Below, one piece after another: positions 1 through 7,796 of a stretch of 64,000 nucleotides of DNA; the first letter of the stretch is position 1; every line of letters begins with the position of its first letter. A program made the position numbers and the translations under genes. The stretch spans positions 1-64,000 of the forward strand of contig NZ_JANXNX010000062.1 of assembly GCF_025353885.1 (NCBI RefSeq), given 5' to 3'. Under the pieces are notes generated by a model that saw nothing but the letters and a program-made list of their open reading frames with translations, made no database searches and was not told the origin of the DNA. Source of the DNA: Sphingomonas sp. GTDB lineage: Bacteria > Pseudomonadota > Alphaproteobacteria > Sphingomonadales > Sphingomonadaceae.

Positions 1-4
1 GGTT

Positions 5-448
5 ATGGCTGCAATTGCCGTCGCGTCAAATTCAGGCGGCGAACCCGCCAATGTAAGGATCGTGACCACAAAGATCGTTATCGCTGCGTCACCGGCCAAG
101 GTCTGGGATGCAGTTCGCGATGTTTATGCCGTTGATACGCGGCTCGTACCTGGCATGGTCACAAAGGTTGGACGCATCGGTGATGTCCGCACCGTGACCT
201 TCGCCAACGGCTTTGTAGTCCACGAACGTATCGTCTCCGTTGATGATCGAGCGCGTCGCATCACCTACTCAGCATTTGGCGGCAACGCGACTTATCACCT
301 CGCCACGATGAAAGTCGTCGCCGAACGACACCAGCGGAGTAAGGTGATCTGGCAGACGCGGTTCTTACCAGCTGAGCTCGAACCCTTTATCAAGCACAAC
401 ATGCAAGCGGGGGCTCAAGTCATGAAGGCTCACCTCGAAATGCGATAA
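5..448 (+). CDS. SRPBCC-family protein (polyketide cyclase/MxaD-like)
   Basis: Small single-domain protein of 147 residues with the pattern of an SRPBCC (START/Bet v1) ligand-binding fold. An early strand leads into 'IAASPAKVWDAVRD', the usual beta1-helix start of the family, followed by alternating strands ('VTFANGFVVHERIV', 'RRITYSAFGG') and a long C-terminal helix. Proteins of this type bind hydrophobic ligands or act as cyclases or dehydratases; the ligand cannot be told from sequence. There is no signal peptide. The start lies 5 bp from the window edge, so the true start may be upstream. The gene stands alone, with about 380 bp of non-coding DNA after it. Family call is moderate; function is unknown. 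Confidence 0.65.
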   Translation: MAAIAVASNSGGEPANVRIVTTKIVIAASPAKVWDAVRDVYAVDTRLVPGMVTKVGRIGDVRTVTFANGFVVHERIVSVDDRARRITYSAFGGNATYHLATMKVVAERHQRSKVIWQTRFLPAELEPFIKHNMQAGAQVMKAHLEMR

Positions 449-825
449 TGGTGTCGGCGAAGTTGAACTGCGAGAGGGCTAGATGGCTGCTTTTCGTGTC
501 GTTTGACGAATGTTGAGCGTCCAAATTTGGGGCGGGAGCGGAATTGCCGTTTTTTGGCCGGAATGGCCGCTCGCACAAACTTCTTCGTCAATAGCGGCCT
601 GTCCGCATCTCACCCATTCAAGACATTGGCACTGCTCGATCTGATTTACAAAAGCAGTCGTAGGCTGCCAGAAAATGTGAGGTGAACGAAAGGCAGGTTT
701 TGCAAAACGCGAAACGCTTCGCGAATGTCTGAAAAGTTGGCGGTTGCAGTCGCTCGAATGAACCTGCGTCGGAATGTCAGATTCCGCCCACTTGCGGACA
801 TTGGCCGAACCGTTAGTCTACGCTA
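449..825. other. Intergenic stretch without a supported gene
   Basis: About 375 bp between the SRPBCC gene and the small membrane protein. The track offers a 60-residue ORF here (503-685), but it has no recognisable domain, no convincing ribosome binding site and an arginine/serine-rich composition typical of chance reading. I see no strong hairpin, repeat or RNA gene. Confidence 0.5.
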
Positions 826-1212
826 ATGGCGAACATGTTTGGGACGTATTCTGGGCGAGCATTCACGGGTCTTGTCGCCGCGTTTGCAATCGGGGTTGCT
901 GTGGTCGCGACGTGTAACACCGTTTGGGCGGTTGTCGCCGGATTTCCCCTTTCTTCGCTGTGGGACGATGCGACGATCTTCCAAATCCTGATCGCCAGCG
1001 CACCCTTCATATTGTTGGCGTTACTCGGGGTTGGCGCACGGCGGCCGTGGATCGTTGCCTTATGTCTCACCGTAGTGTTTTGGGCCTTCTATGCCTACGT
1101 GATTACTCGCCCCTACGAGGGCGGGGGAGCTAATATCGGTTTGGGCATCTTGATGATGTTCTCGCCACTTCCGATAGCAGGAGCCAGCCTGCTTGCTCGT
1201 GACTCTGGCTAA
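826..1212 (+). CDS. Small hypothetical integral membrane protein
   Basis: A 128-residue protein that is hydrophobic along nearly its whole length. Four membrane spans can be drawn: around residues 12-33, 48-67, 72-91 and 103-122. A short charged loop ('GARRPW') separates spans 2 and 3 and a longer one ('TRPYEGGGAN') separates spans 3 and 4. I do not recognise a family. No clear Shine-Dalgarno precedes the ATG, and a second in-frame ATG lies three codons in. The gene is isolated, between non-coding DNA and the cas1 relic on the opposite strand. The hydrophobic periodicity argues that it is real, but no function can be proposed. Confidence 0.5.
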   Translation: MANMFGTYSGRAFTGLVAAFAIGVAVVATCNTVWAVVAGFPLSSLWDDATIFQILIASAPFILLALLGVGARRPWIVALCLTVVFWAFYAYVITRPYEGGGANIGLGILMMFSPLPIAGASLLARDSG

Positions 1213-1262
1213 TCGCCCGAGCGCTGACGAGATGGAGAACGGCAGCTAACCACCAAATCCGG

Positions 1263-1554
1263 TCAGTAAGATGGTTGCGCCAAAACAGTAGAAACGTGCT
1301 TCGCAAGTTGGGGGGACAGTCGGCATACGCCATTCGCGGATAACAAAGTCTGCGCCGCTGAAAACGTGTTTGGCGACAAATGCCAGGACTGTGGCGTCCA
1401 CCTTAGGCCGTTCCCGCTCTACGAGGTCTAGAATGAAGGCAGGTTTCTCGCGCCGACCGTTGTGCATGACCCCGAGCGTCGGATCATACCCGTCCGCAAT
1501 GGCCTGCACCTGCACCTGCGCGAGCTTTGCCGCAGCCGCTGATCTATAGCCTGT
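1263..1554 (-). pseudogene. cas1: Decayed fragment of CRISPR-associated endonuclease cas1
   Basis: Read leftward, the frame gives 'AKLAQVQVQAIADGYDPTLG' then 'VMHNGRREKPAFILDLVE', the hallmark C-terminal Cas1 block. It includes the metal-binding histidine of the 'G(V/F)xH' segment and the acidic residues of 'LDLVE'. After 'FSGADFVIRE' the track ORF drifts into nonsense. Shifting frame restores the expected ending 'GVCRLSPQLAK' and then 'HVSTVLAQPSY' with a stop at 1263-1265. The junction reads gaatggc where 'gaa gat ggc' would encode the usual E-D-G, so a 2-nt deletion explains the break. The N-terminal two thirds are gone: an in-frame stop lies at 1555-1557 and nothing Cas1-like precedes it. 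No other cas gene and no repeat array is visible. Family call is confident; the subtype is not assigned. Confidence 0.8.
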
Positions 1555-1640
1555 TTACGCCCGGCGGACGCCAGCAGGTCGTATTCGGCGGGAGTTCTGT
1601 GCGCGCGCGGTAGCGGGAAAGCCGGGAAAGCCGGGCACGT

Positions 1641-2762
1641 TCAGCACCCTGCCCTTGCTGGTTTGCTCGCGAAACGGTCGCCCAGCCAGTCGAGCGTCTG
1701 CGTGGCCGAGCGTTTGGCGACAGAGACGTGGTCACCGCCCGCTATCGATACAAACTGCACGGTGGCGCGGCGGGCGCACAGTTGGTCGACCAGCGCGCGG
1801 GTGACGGCGGGGGCGACGATGACATCGGCGGATCCCTGGACGATCAGCAGCGGCATCGTCAGCCCCGCCGGAGTGACCGAGTTCTGCTGCATCAGCGCCG
1901 CCCAGCGCGGCGATTGGGAAAGGTCCACATTGCGGAGTTGATGCGCCAGCCGCAGCATCCCGACCTTGGTACGGAGCGCGAACCCGTCGAGGCTGACGCA
2001 ATTCCTGGCGATGGCCGTGATCAGCCGCGCCGTCGGCGGCCTGACGACGCTGGTGAGCGGGACGCTGTAAACCTGCGACCAGCTTTGCGCGGCATAGGAC
2101 GTCAGGAAGGCGCGGACGGCGGCGTTGCTTCCGCCGGTCAGATTGGCTTTCAGGTCGGTCGGCGGGGCCGCGGCGACAACGCCGACCAGGGTGAGTTCGG
2201 GCGCGTAGCGGGCGGCGAGTTTGCCCGACCACAACACCGAAAACCCGCCAAGCGATTCGCCCCACAAGGCAAAGCGCGCAGAGGCCTTCGCGCCGGGAAA
2301 TGCGCGCGCTGCCCGGACCGAATCAAGCACGCTATGGGCGCTGGCGATACCGACCAGGAACGGGTGCGGACCGGGGTTGCCAAGGCCCTGGTAATCGGGC
2401 GCGGCGACGACATAACCCGCCGCCAGCAGCCCGCCCAGACCCGGGATCTGGGTAAACAGCGCGGGTTTGTCCGACAGGCCGCAGCCCTCCGCGATACCCG
2501 ACGCGCCGTGCGCCCAGGCAACGACGGGACGACCACCGGCTGGGGCAGGTCCGGCGGGCACGATGATGGCACCGCTGACGACGATCGGGCGACCGTCCTT
2601 GTCGCGCGATCGGTAGCGGATACGATACGCGGCCGCGCCCGCCGGAGCGCCCGCGATTGAGGTGGAGGACACGATCTCACCCGCCGCCCAGGCCGGGACG
2701 CTCGTGAACATCAGTGTTAGCGCGGCAATGGCAGCGCGCATCATCCGGGTTGGCAATCGCAT
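1641..2762 (-). CDS. Secreted alpha/beta hydrolase (secretory lipase-like)
   Basis: Exported serine hydrolase of 373 residues. A Sec signal peptide ('AAIALTL'-type hydrophobic core ending in 'PAWA') is followed by an alpha/beta-hydrolase fold. The oxyanion-side motif is 'WAHGASG', the nucleophile elbow 'GESLGG' falls near residue 170, an acid lies in 'VQGSADVIV' and the histidine in 'GGDHVS', in the order expected for secretory lipases and related esterases. I chose the ATG at 2762 over the track start at 2795. A GGAGGA box sits 7 nt before 2762, and this start gives a standard signal peptide. It lies about 70 bp downstream of the LacI gene on the same strand, so it may be co-transcribed with the importer and regulator. 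The natural substrate is unknown. Confidence 0.8.
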   Translation of the reverse strand: MRLPTRMMRAAIAALTLMFTSVPAWAAGEIVSSTSIAGAPAGAAAYRIRYRSRDKDGRPIVVSGAIIVPAGPAPAGGRPVVAWAHGASGIAEGCGLSDKPALFTQIPGLGGLLAAGYVVAAPDYQGLGNPGPHPFLVGIASAHSVLDSVRAARAFPGAKASARFALWGESLGGFSVLWSGKLAARYAPELTLVGVVAAAPPTDLKANLTGGSNAAVRAFLTSYAAQSWSQVYSVPLTSVVRPPTARLITAIARNCVSLDGFALRTKVGMLRLAHQLRNVDLSQSPRWAALMQQNSVTPAGLTMPLLIVQGSADVIVAPAVTRALVDQLCARRATVQFVSIAGGDHVSVAKRSATQTLDWLGDRFASKPARAGC

Positions 2763-2834
2763 CCTGACGTCCTCCACAAGAATTGCAGCGAGCATAGCCG
2801 ACTGGGGCCGACCCGCAAGGACACGCTGCTGCTT

Positions 2835-3851
2835 TCAAATCTTCGCGGTGCTGTCCCGGCTGATCAATTCATAGGGCAGCAGGCGGCGATAGCGTTGGTC
2901 GGTCGCGGCACCACGGTAACCGGGGTCGACCAGTATATCGATCGCCGCCGCCGCCATCTCCGATTTCGGCTGGCGAATCGTCGTCAGGGGTGGCCAGGCG
3001 GCGCGGGCGGTGGGCGCATCGTCAAACCCGGCGATCGACAGCATCTCCGGCACTGCCACATCCAGCTTCATGGCCGTGACAAGCACGCCGAGCGCCATGT
3101 CGTCGTTACTGGCGAACACCGCTGTCGGTCGAACATCGGCCGTGAGCAACGCGGTCGCGGGGCCAAGTGCCGAACGAAAGGAGAAGTCACCCTCCAGCAC
3201 ATAGGCCTGGTCGACCGCCAGCCCCCCCTCTGCCATGGTCGCGCAAAAGCCGTCATAGCGCTTGCGAGAGGCGCTGTGGTTCGGGTCGCCCTTGATGAAG
3301 GCGATCGTCCGGTGCCCAAGGGCAATCAGATGGCGCGTCATGTCGCTGGCCGCCGCGAAATCGTCCATTTCGACCAGTCCCGAGCGGTGGAAATCTGCAC
3401 TGGGCGCAATCCGCACATAGGCGATGCCCGCCGCATCGAGCATGTCGAGCAAAGCGGCGTTGTCGCAGATCGGAGGGGTCAGGATGACGCCTTCGAGCCG
3501 GAGCGCGCGGATACTTTGCTCGACCTCCGCAATCCAGTGTGGCGAGGCGAGGTTAACCGGCTCGACGACGAGGTGATAACTCTGCGCACGACTGCGCATC
3601 AGGGCACCGAATTGCACGTCGTTGGCGTATCCCGAAGCCGGGTCATCGAGGAACAGGCCGAGCAGGTAGGATCGTGAACTCGACAGGCTGCGGGCAAAGG
3701 GGTTGGGGCGATAGTCGAGTTCCGCGACGACCCGCAGCACAATGTCCCGGATTTCGGGGCGGACGTGCTGTTCGCCGTTGATGACGCGGGACACGGTCTT
3801 CGGGGAAACGCCGGCGCGGATCGCGACGTCCTTGATGGTGATCGTCTTCAT
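2835..3851 (-). CDS. LacI-family transcriptional repressor of the glucoside locus
   Basis: A 338-residue LacI/GalR regulator. The N-terminal helix-turn-helix 'TIKDVAIRAGVSPKTVSRVI' is followed by the hinge region 'RPNPFARSLSS'. The remainder is the periplasmic-binding-protein-like effector domain ('ASNDDMALGVL', 'IAGFDDAPTA'). The track ORF is longer, but its first 77 residues are a shadow of the transporter. The ATG at 3851 starts exactly at the HTH and overlaps the transporter stop as ATGA, indicating translational coupling. Two copies of GACATCGATGTC, a central-CG palindrome of LacI type, lie in the divergent promoter and are the likely operators. The inducer is probably a sugar released by the GH3 enzymes (inference). 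Confidence 0.92.
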   Translation of the reverse strand: MKTITIKDVAIRAGVSPKTVSRVINGEQHVRPEIRDIVLRVVAELDYRPNPFARSLSSSRSYLLGLFLDDPASGYANDVQFGALMRSRAQSYHLVVEPVNLASPHWIAEVEQSIRALRLEGVILTPPICDNAALLDMLDAAGIAYVRIAPSADFHRSGLVEMDDFAAASDMTRHLIALGHRTIAFIKGDPNHSASRKRYDGFCATMAEGGLAVDQAYVLEGDFSFRSALGPATALLTADVRPTAVFASNDDMALGVLVTAMKLDVAVPEMLSIAGFDDAPTARAAWPPLTTIRQPKSEMAAAAIDILVDPGYRGAATDQRYRRLLPYELISRDSTAKI

Positions 3852-5062
3852 CGTGTGGCCCTGACGGCAAAGCGGGCGAACAGCGCAATGCCGAAATAAC
3901 AGGCGGCGGGGAGCAGGAGCGACAGGCCGAGGCCGATCCGATCGGCAAGCAGTCCGGTGAGGTAGGGAATAATCGCGCCGCCCACTACCGCCATGCACAG
4001 GAACATCGAGGCAATGGGAGCGGCCTGGGCCTTTTCCGGAAGCGCAATTGCATAGACGGTCGGGTAGATGACGGCATTGCAAAGGCCAACCGCGAGCAGC
4101 GCGGCGGCGGCCAGGGGACCGTCGAACAGTGCGCCGACGCAGGTCAGTGCCGTCGCCCCGACCGACACCGACAGGAGCATGGTTGCGGAGGAGACCCGGC
4201 GGAGAAGAAAGGCTCCGGCAAAGCGACCGACCATTGCGCCGCCCCAGTAGAGGGCGACCATTCGCCCCGCGGCCACCGGTTCGGCGCCGATGGATTGCTT
4301 CAGCATCAGATAGTTGGTCAAGAGCGCGCCGATCGTAACTTCAGCACCGACATAAGCGAACATCGCCACAATACCGAATTGTAGCTTTCGATCGCCACTA
4401 AGGACATTGCGATAGGATGGCGCGGTCGTCCGGGTCCGGGACAGCATATTGCGGTTAAACGCGAACGCACCCGCGAGGATGAGCAACCCGACCGCCGAAA
4501 ACATGAAGGGCAGGACAACCGATCCAGCCCCGCCAACCGCAAAACTGCCGTCCGAGCGCGGCAGCAGAAATTGCGCACACAACAGGGGACCGGCCACCGT
4601 TCCCAGCGAGTTGAACCCCTGTAGCAGCGTCAGTCGCGATGCCGCACTGGAGGCGGGGCCGACCACGGTGACGACCGCATTGGCCGCAATTTGGAGGAAC
4701 GTGATGCCGACCGACAGCAACAGTAGCGCCAGCAGCACGAGGACGAACGACAGCAGCGCGTGCGCCTGCACGAACCCCAGGCAACCGAGCACCATGACGA
4801 CCAGCCCGGTAGCAATCGAGCGCATGTATCCGGCCCGCACGATGAACGCCGCGATCGGGATGGCGAACAGCAAATAGCTGGAGTGGAAGGCGAGTTGGAC
4901 CAGCAGCGACTGGGCATAGTCCAGGTTGAACAGCAGTTTCAGCCGGGGCACCAGCAGGCTGACCAGCGAGGTGAGGAAGCCGCCAAAGAAACATATGCCG
5001 ATCGACAGCCGGAAGAGGCGCGTGGCCACGTTATCGTCCGATGCGATGCCGGCATTTTTCAT
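3848..5062 (-). CDS. FHS-type sugar:cation symporter (FucP/GluP-like MFS)
   Basis: Inner-membrane permease of 404 residues with about 12 transmembrane segments and MFS organisation. The N-terminal 'FFGGFLTSLVSLLVPRLK' and 'LLQGFNSLGTVAGPLL' segments match the fucose/galactose/glucose (FHS) subgroup rather than drug exporters. It would take up the monosaccharide or short glucoside produced in the periplasm by the two GH3 enzymes. It is the first gene of a leftward operon with the LacI regulator (4-bp overlap). Its start faces the TonB-receptor gene across 162 bp that contain the two palindromic operators, so both arms can be controlled together. Substrate is inferred from context, not from residues. 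Confidence 0.88.
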   Translation of the reverse strand: MKNAGIASDDNVATRLFRLSIGICFFGGFLTSLVSLLVPRLKLLFNLDYAQSLLVQLAFHSSYLLFAIPIAAFIVRAGYMRSIATGLVVMVLGCLGFVQAHALLSFVLVLLALLLLSVGITFLQIAANAVVTVVGPASSAASRLTLLQGFNSLGTVAGPLLCAQFLLPRSDGSFAVGGAGSVVLPFMFSAVGLLILAGAFAFNRNMLSRTRTTAPSYRNVLSGDRKLQFGIVAMFAYVGAEVTIGALLTNYLMLKQSIGAEPVAAGRMVALYWGGAMVGRFAGAFLLRRVSSATMLLSVSVGATALTCVGALFDGPLAAAALLAVGLCNAVIYPTVYAIALPEKAQAAPIASMFLCMAVVGGAIIPYLTGLLADRIGLGLSLLLPAACYFGIALFARFAVRATR

Positions 5063-5134
5063 CCGCGAGCCCTGTTCATTGACCGAACCATACAGTTGTA
5101 ATCGGGAAACGAAAACACAATCGCATAAAAACCC

Positions 5135-5146
5135 GACATCGATGTC
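5135..5146. promoter_or_regulatory. Putative LacI-family operator, copy 1
   Basis: Perfect 12-bp palindrome GACATCGATGTC in the divergent promoter. The central CG and the symmetric arms are typical of LacI-family operators. An identical second copy is centred 23 bp to the right, roughly two helical turns. Assignment to the adjacent LacI gene is inference. Confidence 0.7.
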
Positions 5147-5157
5147 AGACTTTCGTT

Positions 5158-5169
5158 GACATCGATGTC
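5158..5169. promoter_or_regulatory. Putative LacI-family operator, copy 2, overlapping a -35-like box
   Basis: Second exact copy of GACATCGATGTC. It overlaps a TTGACA hexamer (5156-5161) that could be the -35 element of the TonB-receptor promoter, so binding here would block polymerase. The matching -10 is weak ('tgatgg', 17 bp downstream), so the promoter itself is tentative. Confidence 0.7.
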
Positions 5170-5224
5170 GGTTTCTGGTGATGGGACGAGGTAGCTCAAA
5201 ACGAGCGCAATACAGGAGGATGAA

Positions 5225-7684
5225 ATGAAGGGGCAGTTTCTAGCCGCGAGCACTGCGCTCGCCACATCGTTTTTCGTAATTTCGGCCGCCGCCGCGCAGA
5301 CGACGCCAACTCCGACTGCAAACAGCGGACAGGCAGCAACCGATAACGGCGCAATCGAAGACATCGTCGTGACCGCAACGCGGCGCGAAACAAGTCTGCA
5401 GAGCACGCCTATCGCGGTTTCCGCGTTCAGCCAGGCGACACTCGATCGCCAGCAGGTCAACAACGTCACCGACCTCGCGCGTTTCGTCCCATCGCTCCAG
5501 TTCACCCAGCAGGGCGACCAGTCGGCGGTTCTGCTGACATTGCGCGGTATCGGTAACGACACGGCCTATACCGAAGTCGCCGATCCCGAAGTCGCGATCT
5601 ATATCGACGGTATCTATTCGCCCCGTTCGCAGGGTGCTTCGGTGCTTTTCTATGACCTGGAACGCGCAGAAGTGCTGCGCGGGCCTCAGGGAACGCTGTT
5701 CGGTCGCAATGCGACAGTCGGCGCGCTGAGCCTGATCACCGCCAAGCCCACGCTTGATAAATTCTATGGCAATGTCGAAGCAATCGCGGGCGATTACAAC
5801 CGCTTTGGATCACGTGGTGCCGTCAATGTTCCTGTCAGCGACAGCCTGGCGCTGCGTTTCGCATTCGTGACCGAACAGCATGACGGTTACGCTGATTATC
5901 AGCAGGCCCCGAACGTCCCCAATGTCGATCGCGCGGCGTTCATCACGACCGGCAAGAAATATTACGCCGTCGACCAGAAATCGGCGCGTATCAGCGCGCT
6001 GTTCCAGCCTCCTGGAAGCAAGTTCAGCTGGTTGCTGAGCGGCGAAGGCTTCCTCGATCGCGGCGCGCCCGTCATCGCGCTGTTGCAGACACCACGCCCC
6101 GGCACGAAGCTATATTCGACGCTGAGCGACACGGCGCCCGACACGCACCGCTATTCATGGGCGATCCGCAGTAACATCGGATATGATCTGACCGACCACA
6201 TGCAACTGGCCTATATCGCGGGCTATTCGCGCATTGGCGGCAGCACGCAGGCCGATGCGGATGCCGGTGCCTTGCCCCCCACGGGCGGTTTCGACCCGGT
6301 GTCGGGGCTGCAACTGTATCTTGGCGGATTCGGCGAGAACCGAACGGTCAATTCCAGATATAACTTCATGAGCCATGAGGTCCAGTTGAAGTCGAGCGGC
6401 GAAAACACCATCGACTACATTCTCGGTGGCTATTATTCGCACGAAAAAAACCAGATCCGTTTCGATGTCGATCAGCGTGACGGCTATCGGAATGGCGGAA
6501 CCCGTGCCTTTGTCGGCAGCTTCATCCAGGCCGATCGCGAGATCGATTCACTGGCAGGCTTTGGCCAGGTCACCTGGAACGTTACCAAGGCGCTTCGCGT
6601 CACCGGTGGCCTCCGCTACACGCGCGACAAGAAAAAGGACGTCGGCGGCCGCAACGTAACCGCGTTCGGTTGCCCGGCTCCGGGCGCGCCATCGTGCACG
6701 GTAAACATCTTTGGTGCCTATCCGAATGCCAGTGCTGCCGAACTGGTGGCATTGCTGAACGCACAGGGCGGCAATTTCTCCATCTCGAACAACGACGTGA
6801 AGGGGAGCTGGGGCAAATTGACCTATCTCGCCCGCGTCGATGCCGATTTGGCACCGGGCGTGCTGGGCTATGCAAGCATCAGCAGCGGTTTCAAGTCCGG
6901 TAACATCCAGGATGGTGGCGAAACGACCAATCCCGAAACGATCACCAACTATGAAGCCGGTTTCAAGGCCAAGTTGTTCGACCGTCGCGTAACCTTCAAC
7001 GCCGCAGCCTATTATTCCGATTTCAAGGGGTATCAGGTCAACCAGGTTCGCACGACCCGCGATGCGAACGGCAATACGATCGCCAGTCAGGTTGTGACAG
7101 AGAACGCCAAGGGGGCAACGGCCTATGGCCTGGAAGCCGAACTGGTCGCCAACGTCACCAATCATGACCGTATCCAGTTTTCAGGATCTCTGCAGAAGAC
7201 CAAGCTGAAAGCGCTGGCAACGATCGATGGCCGTTTCGACAACAGCGGCGATGTGACCGCAATCCGTCAGTTGGCGGGCAACGAGCTGGCTCACGCTCCG
7301 CGCTTTTCGGCAACTGCGACTTACGAACATGACTTTGTAATGGCCAACGGTGGCAGCATTACGCCACGGGCGACGATCCACTATGAATCCAAGAGCTACC
7401 TGACCTTCTTCAACGGCGATCGCACCAACCGGGTCGTGAACGGCGTCCCGGTCTATTACGGAACCGACTTCGATACGCAGAAGGGCTACACCAAGACCGA
7501 TCTGGCGATCCGGTACAACGCACCGGATAACCGGTTTGTGTTCGAGGTTTTCGGGCAGAACCTGGAGGACAAGGCGATCCGCACCAGTGCGGCAACGTTC
7601 GGGCCGACCCGTTATGCGCCGGTCTTCCTGTCCAACCTGCAGGCGCCACGAACATTCGGCGCGCGGATCAAGGCCAACTTCTGA
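5225..7684 (+). CDS. TonB-dependent receptor, probable glucoside/oligosaccharide importer
   Basis: Outer-membrane receptor of 819 residues. It has a signal peptide (about residues 1-24, ending 'AAAAQ'), a TonB box 'DIVVTATRR' near residue 48, a plug domain ('TLRGIGNDTA', 'EVLRGPQGTLFGRNA') and a long beta-barrel. It ends in phenylalanine ('IKANF'), the usual outer-membrane assembly signal. A strong Shine-Dalgarno (aggagg) precedes the ATG. It sits directly upstream of two GH3 glucosidases and downstream of two LacI-type operators. The likely cargo is therefore a beta-glucan-derived oligosaccharide or aryl-glucoside rather than an iron chelate; this is context inference. A rho-independent terminator follows, so the GH3 genes may be transcribed partly by read-through or from their own promoter. 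Confidence 0.92.
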   Translation: MKGQFLAASTALATSFFVISAAAAQTTPTPTANSGQAATDNGAIEDIVVTATRRETSLQSTPIAVSAFSQATLDRQQVNNVTDLARFVPSLQFTQQGDQSAVLLTLRGIGNDTAYTEVADPEVAIYIDGIYSPRSQGASVLFYDLERAEVLRGPQGTLFGRNATVGALSLITAKPTLDKFYGNVEAIAGDYNRFGSRGAVNVPVSDSLALRFAFVTEQHDGYADYQQAPNVPNVDRAAFITTGKKYYAVDQKSARISALFQPPGSKFSWLLSGEGFLDRGAPVIALLQTPRPGTKLYSTLSDTAPDTHRYSWAIRSNIGYDLTDHMQLAYIAGYSRIGGSTQADADAGALPPTGGFDPVSGLQLYLGGFGENRTVNSRYNFMSHEVQLKSSGENTIDYILGGYYSHEKNQIRFDVDQRDGYRNGGTRAFVGSFIQADREIDSLAGFGQVTWNVTKALRVTGGLRYTRDKKKDVGGRNVTAFGCPAPGAPSCTVNIFGAYPNASAAELVALLNAQGGNFSISNNDVKGSWGKLTYLARVDADLAPGVLGYASISSGFKSGNIQDGGETTNPETITNYEAGFKAKLFDRRVTFNAAAYYSDFKGYQVNQVRTTRDANGNTIASQVVTENAKGATAYGLEAELVANVTNHDRIQFSGSLQKTKLKALATIDGRFDNSGDVTAIRQLAGNELAHAPRFSATATYEHDFVMANGGSITPRATIHYESKSYLTFFNGDRTNRVVNGVPVYYGTDFDTQKGYTKTDLAIRYNAPDNRFVFEVFGQNLEDKAIRTSAATFGPTRYAPVFLSNLQAPRTFGARIKANF

Positions 7685-7741
7685 CCTGACAAGACGTGAA
7701 ACCATCGACCAACCCCTTCCCCGGTCGATGCGTCCACTCTA

Positions 7742-7779
7742 GCGGTGGCGCGGCCCAACGGCCCGCCACCGTTTTTTTT
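7742..7779 (+). terminator. Rho-independent terminator after the TonB receptor
   Basis: GC-rich hairpin with arms cggtggcg and cgccaccg, with an inner ggcc/ggcc pairing, followed directly by a run of eight T. It lies between the receptor stop and the first GH3 start, and looks like a strong intrinsic terminator or attenuator. Confidence 0.85.
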
Positions 7780-7796
7780 ATTCAAATTCGAACAGG

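Noticed and set aside
503-685. 60-residue ORF in the first intergenic gap
   Set aside because: No ribosome site and no domain; composition and length are those of a chance ORF.
1130-1515. Track ORFs 1246-1515 and 1130-1333 as genuine small proteins
   Set aside because: They are the two halves of a frameshifted cas1 fragment and its out-of-frame continuation, not independent genes.
1-1700. CRISPR array next to the cas1 relic
   Set aside because: I looked for regularly spaced 25-40 bp repeats and found none; only a short duplicated gggaaagcc near 1615-1635.
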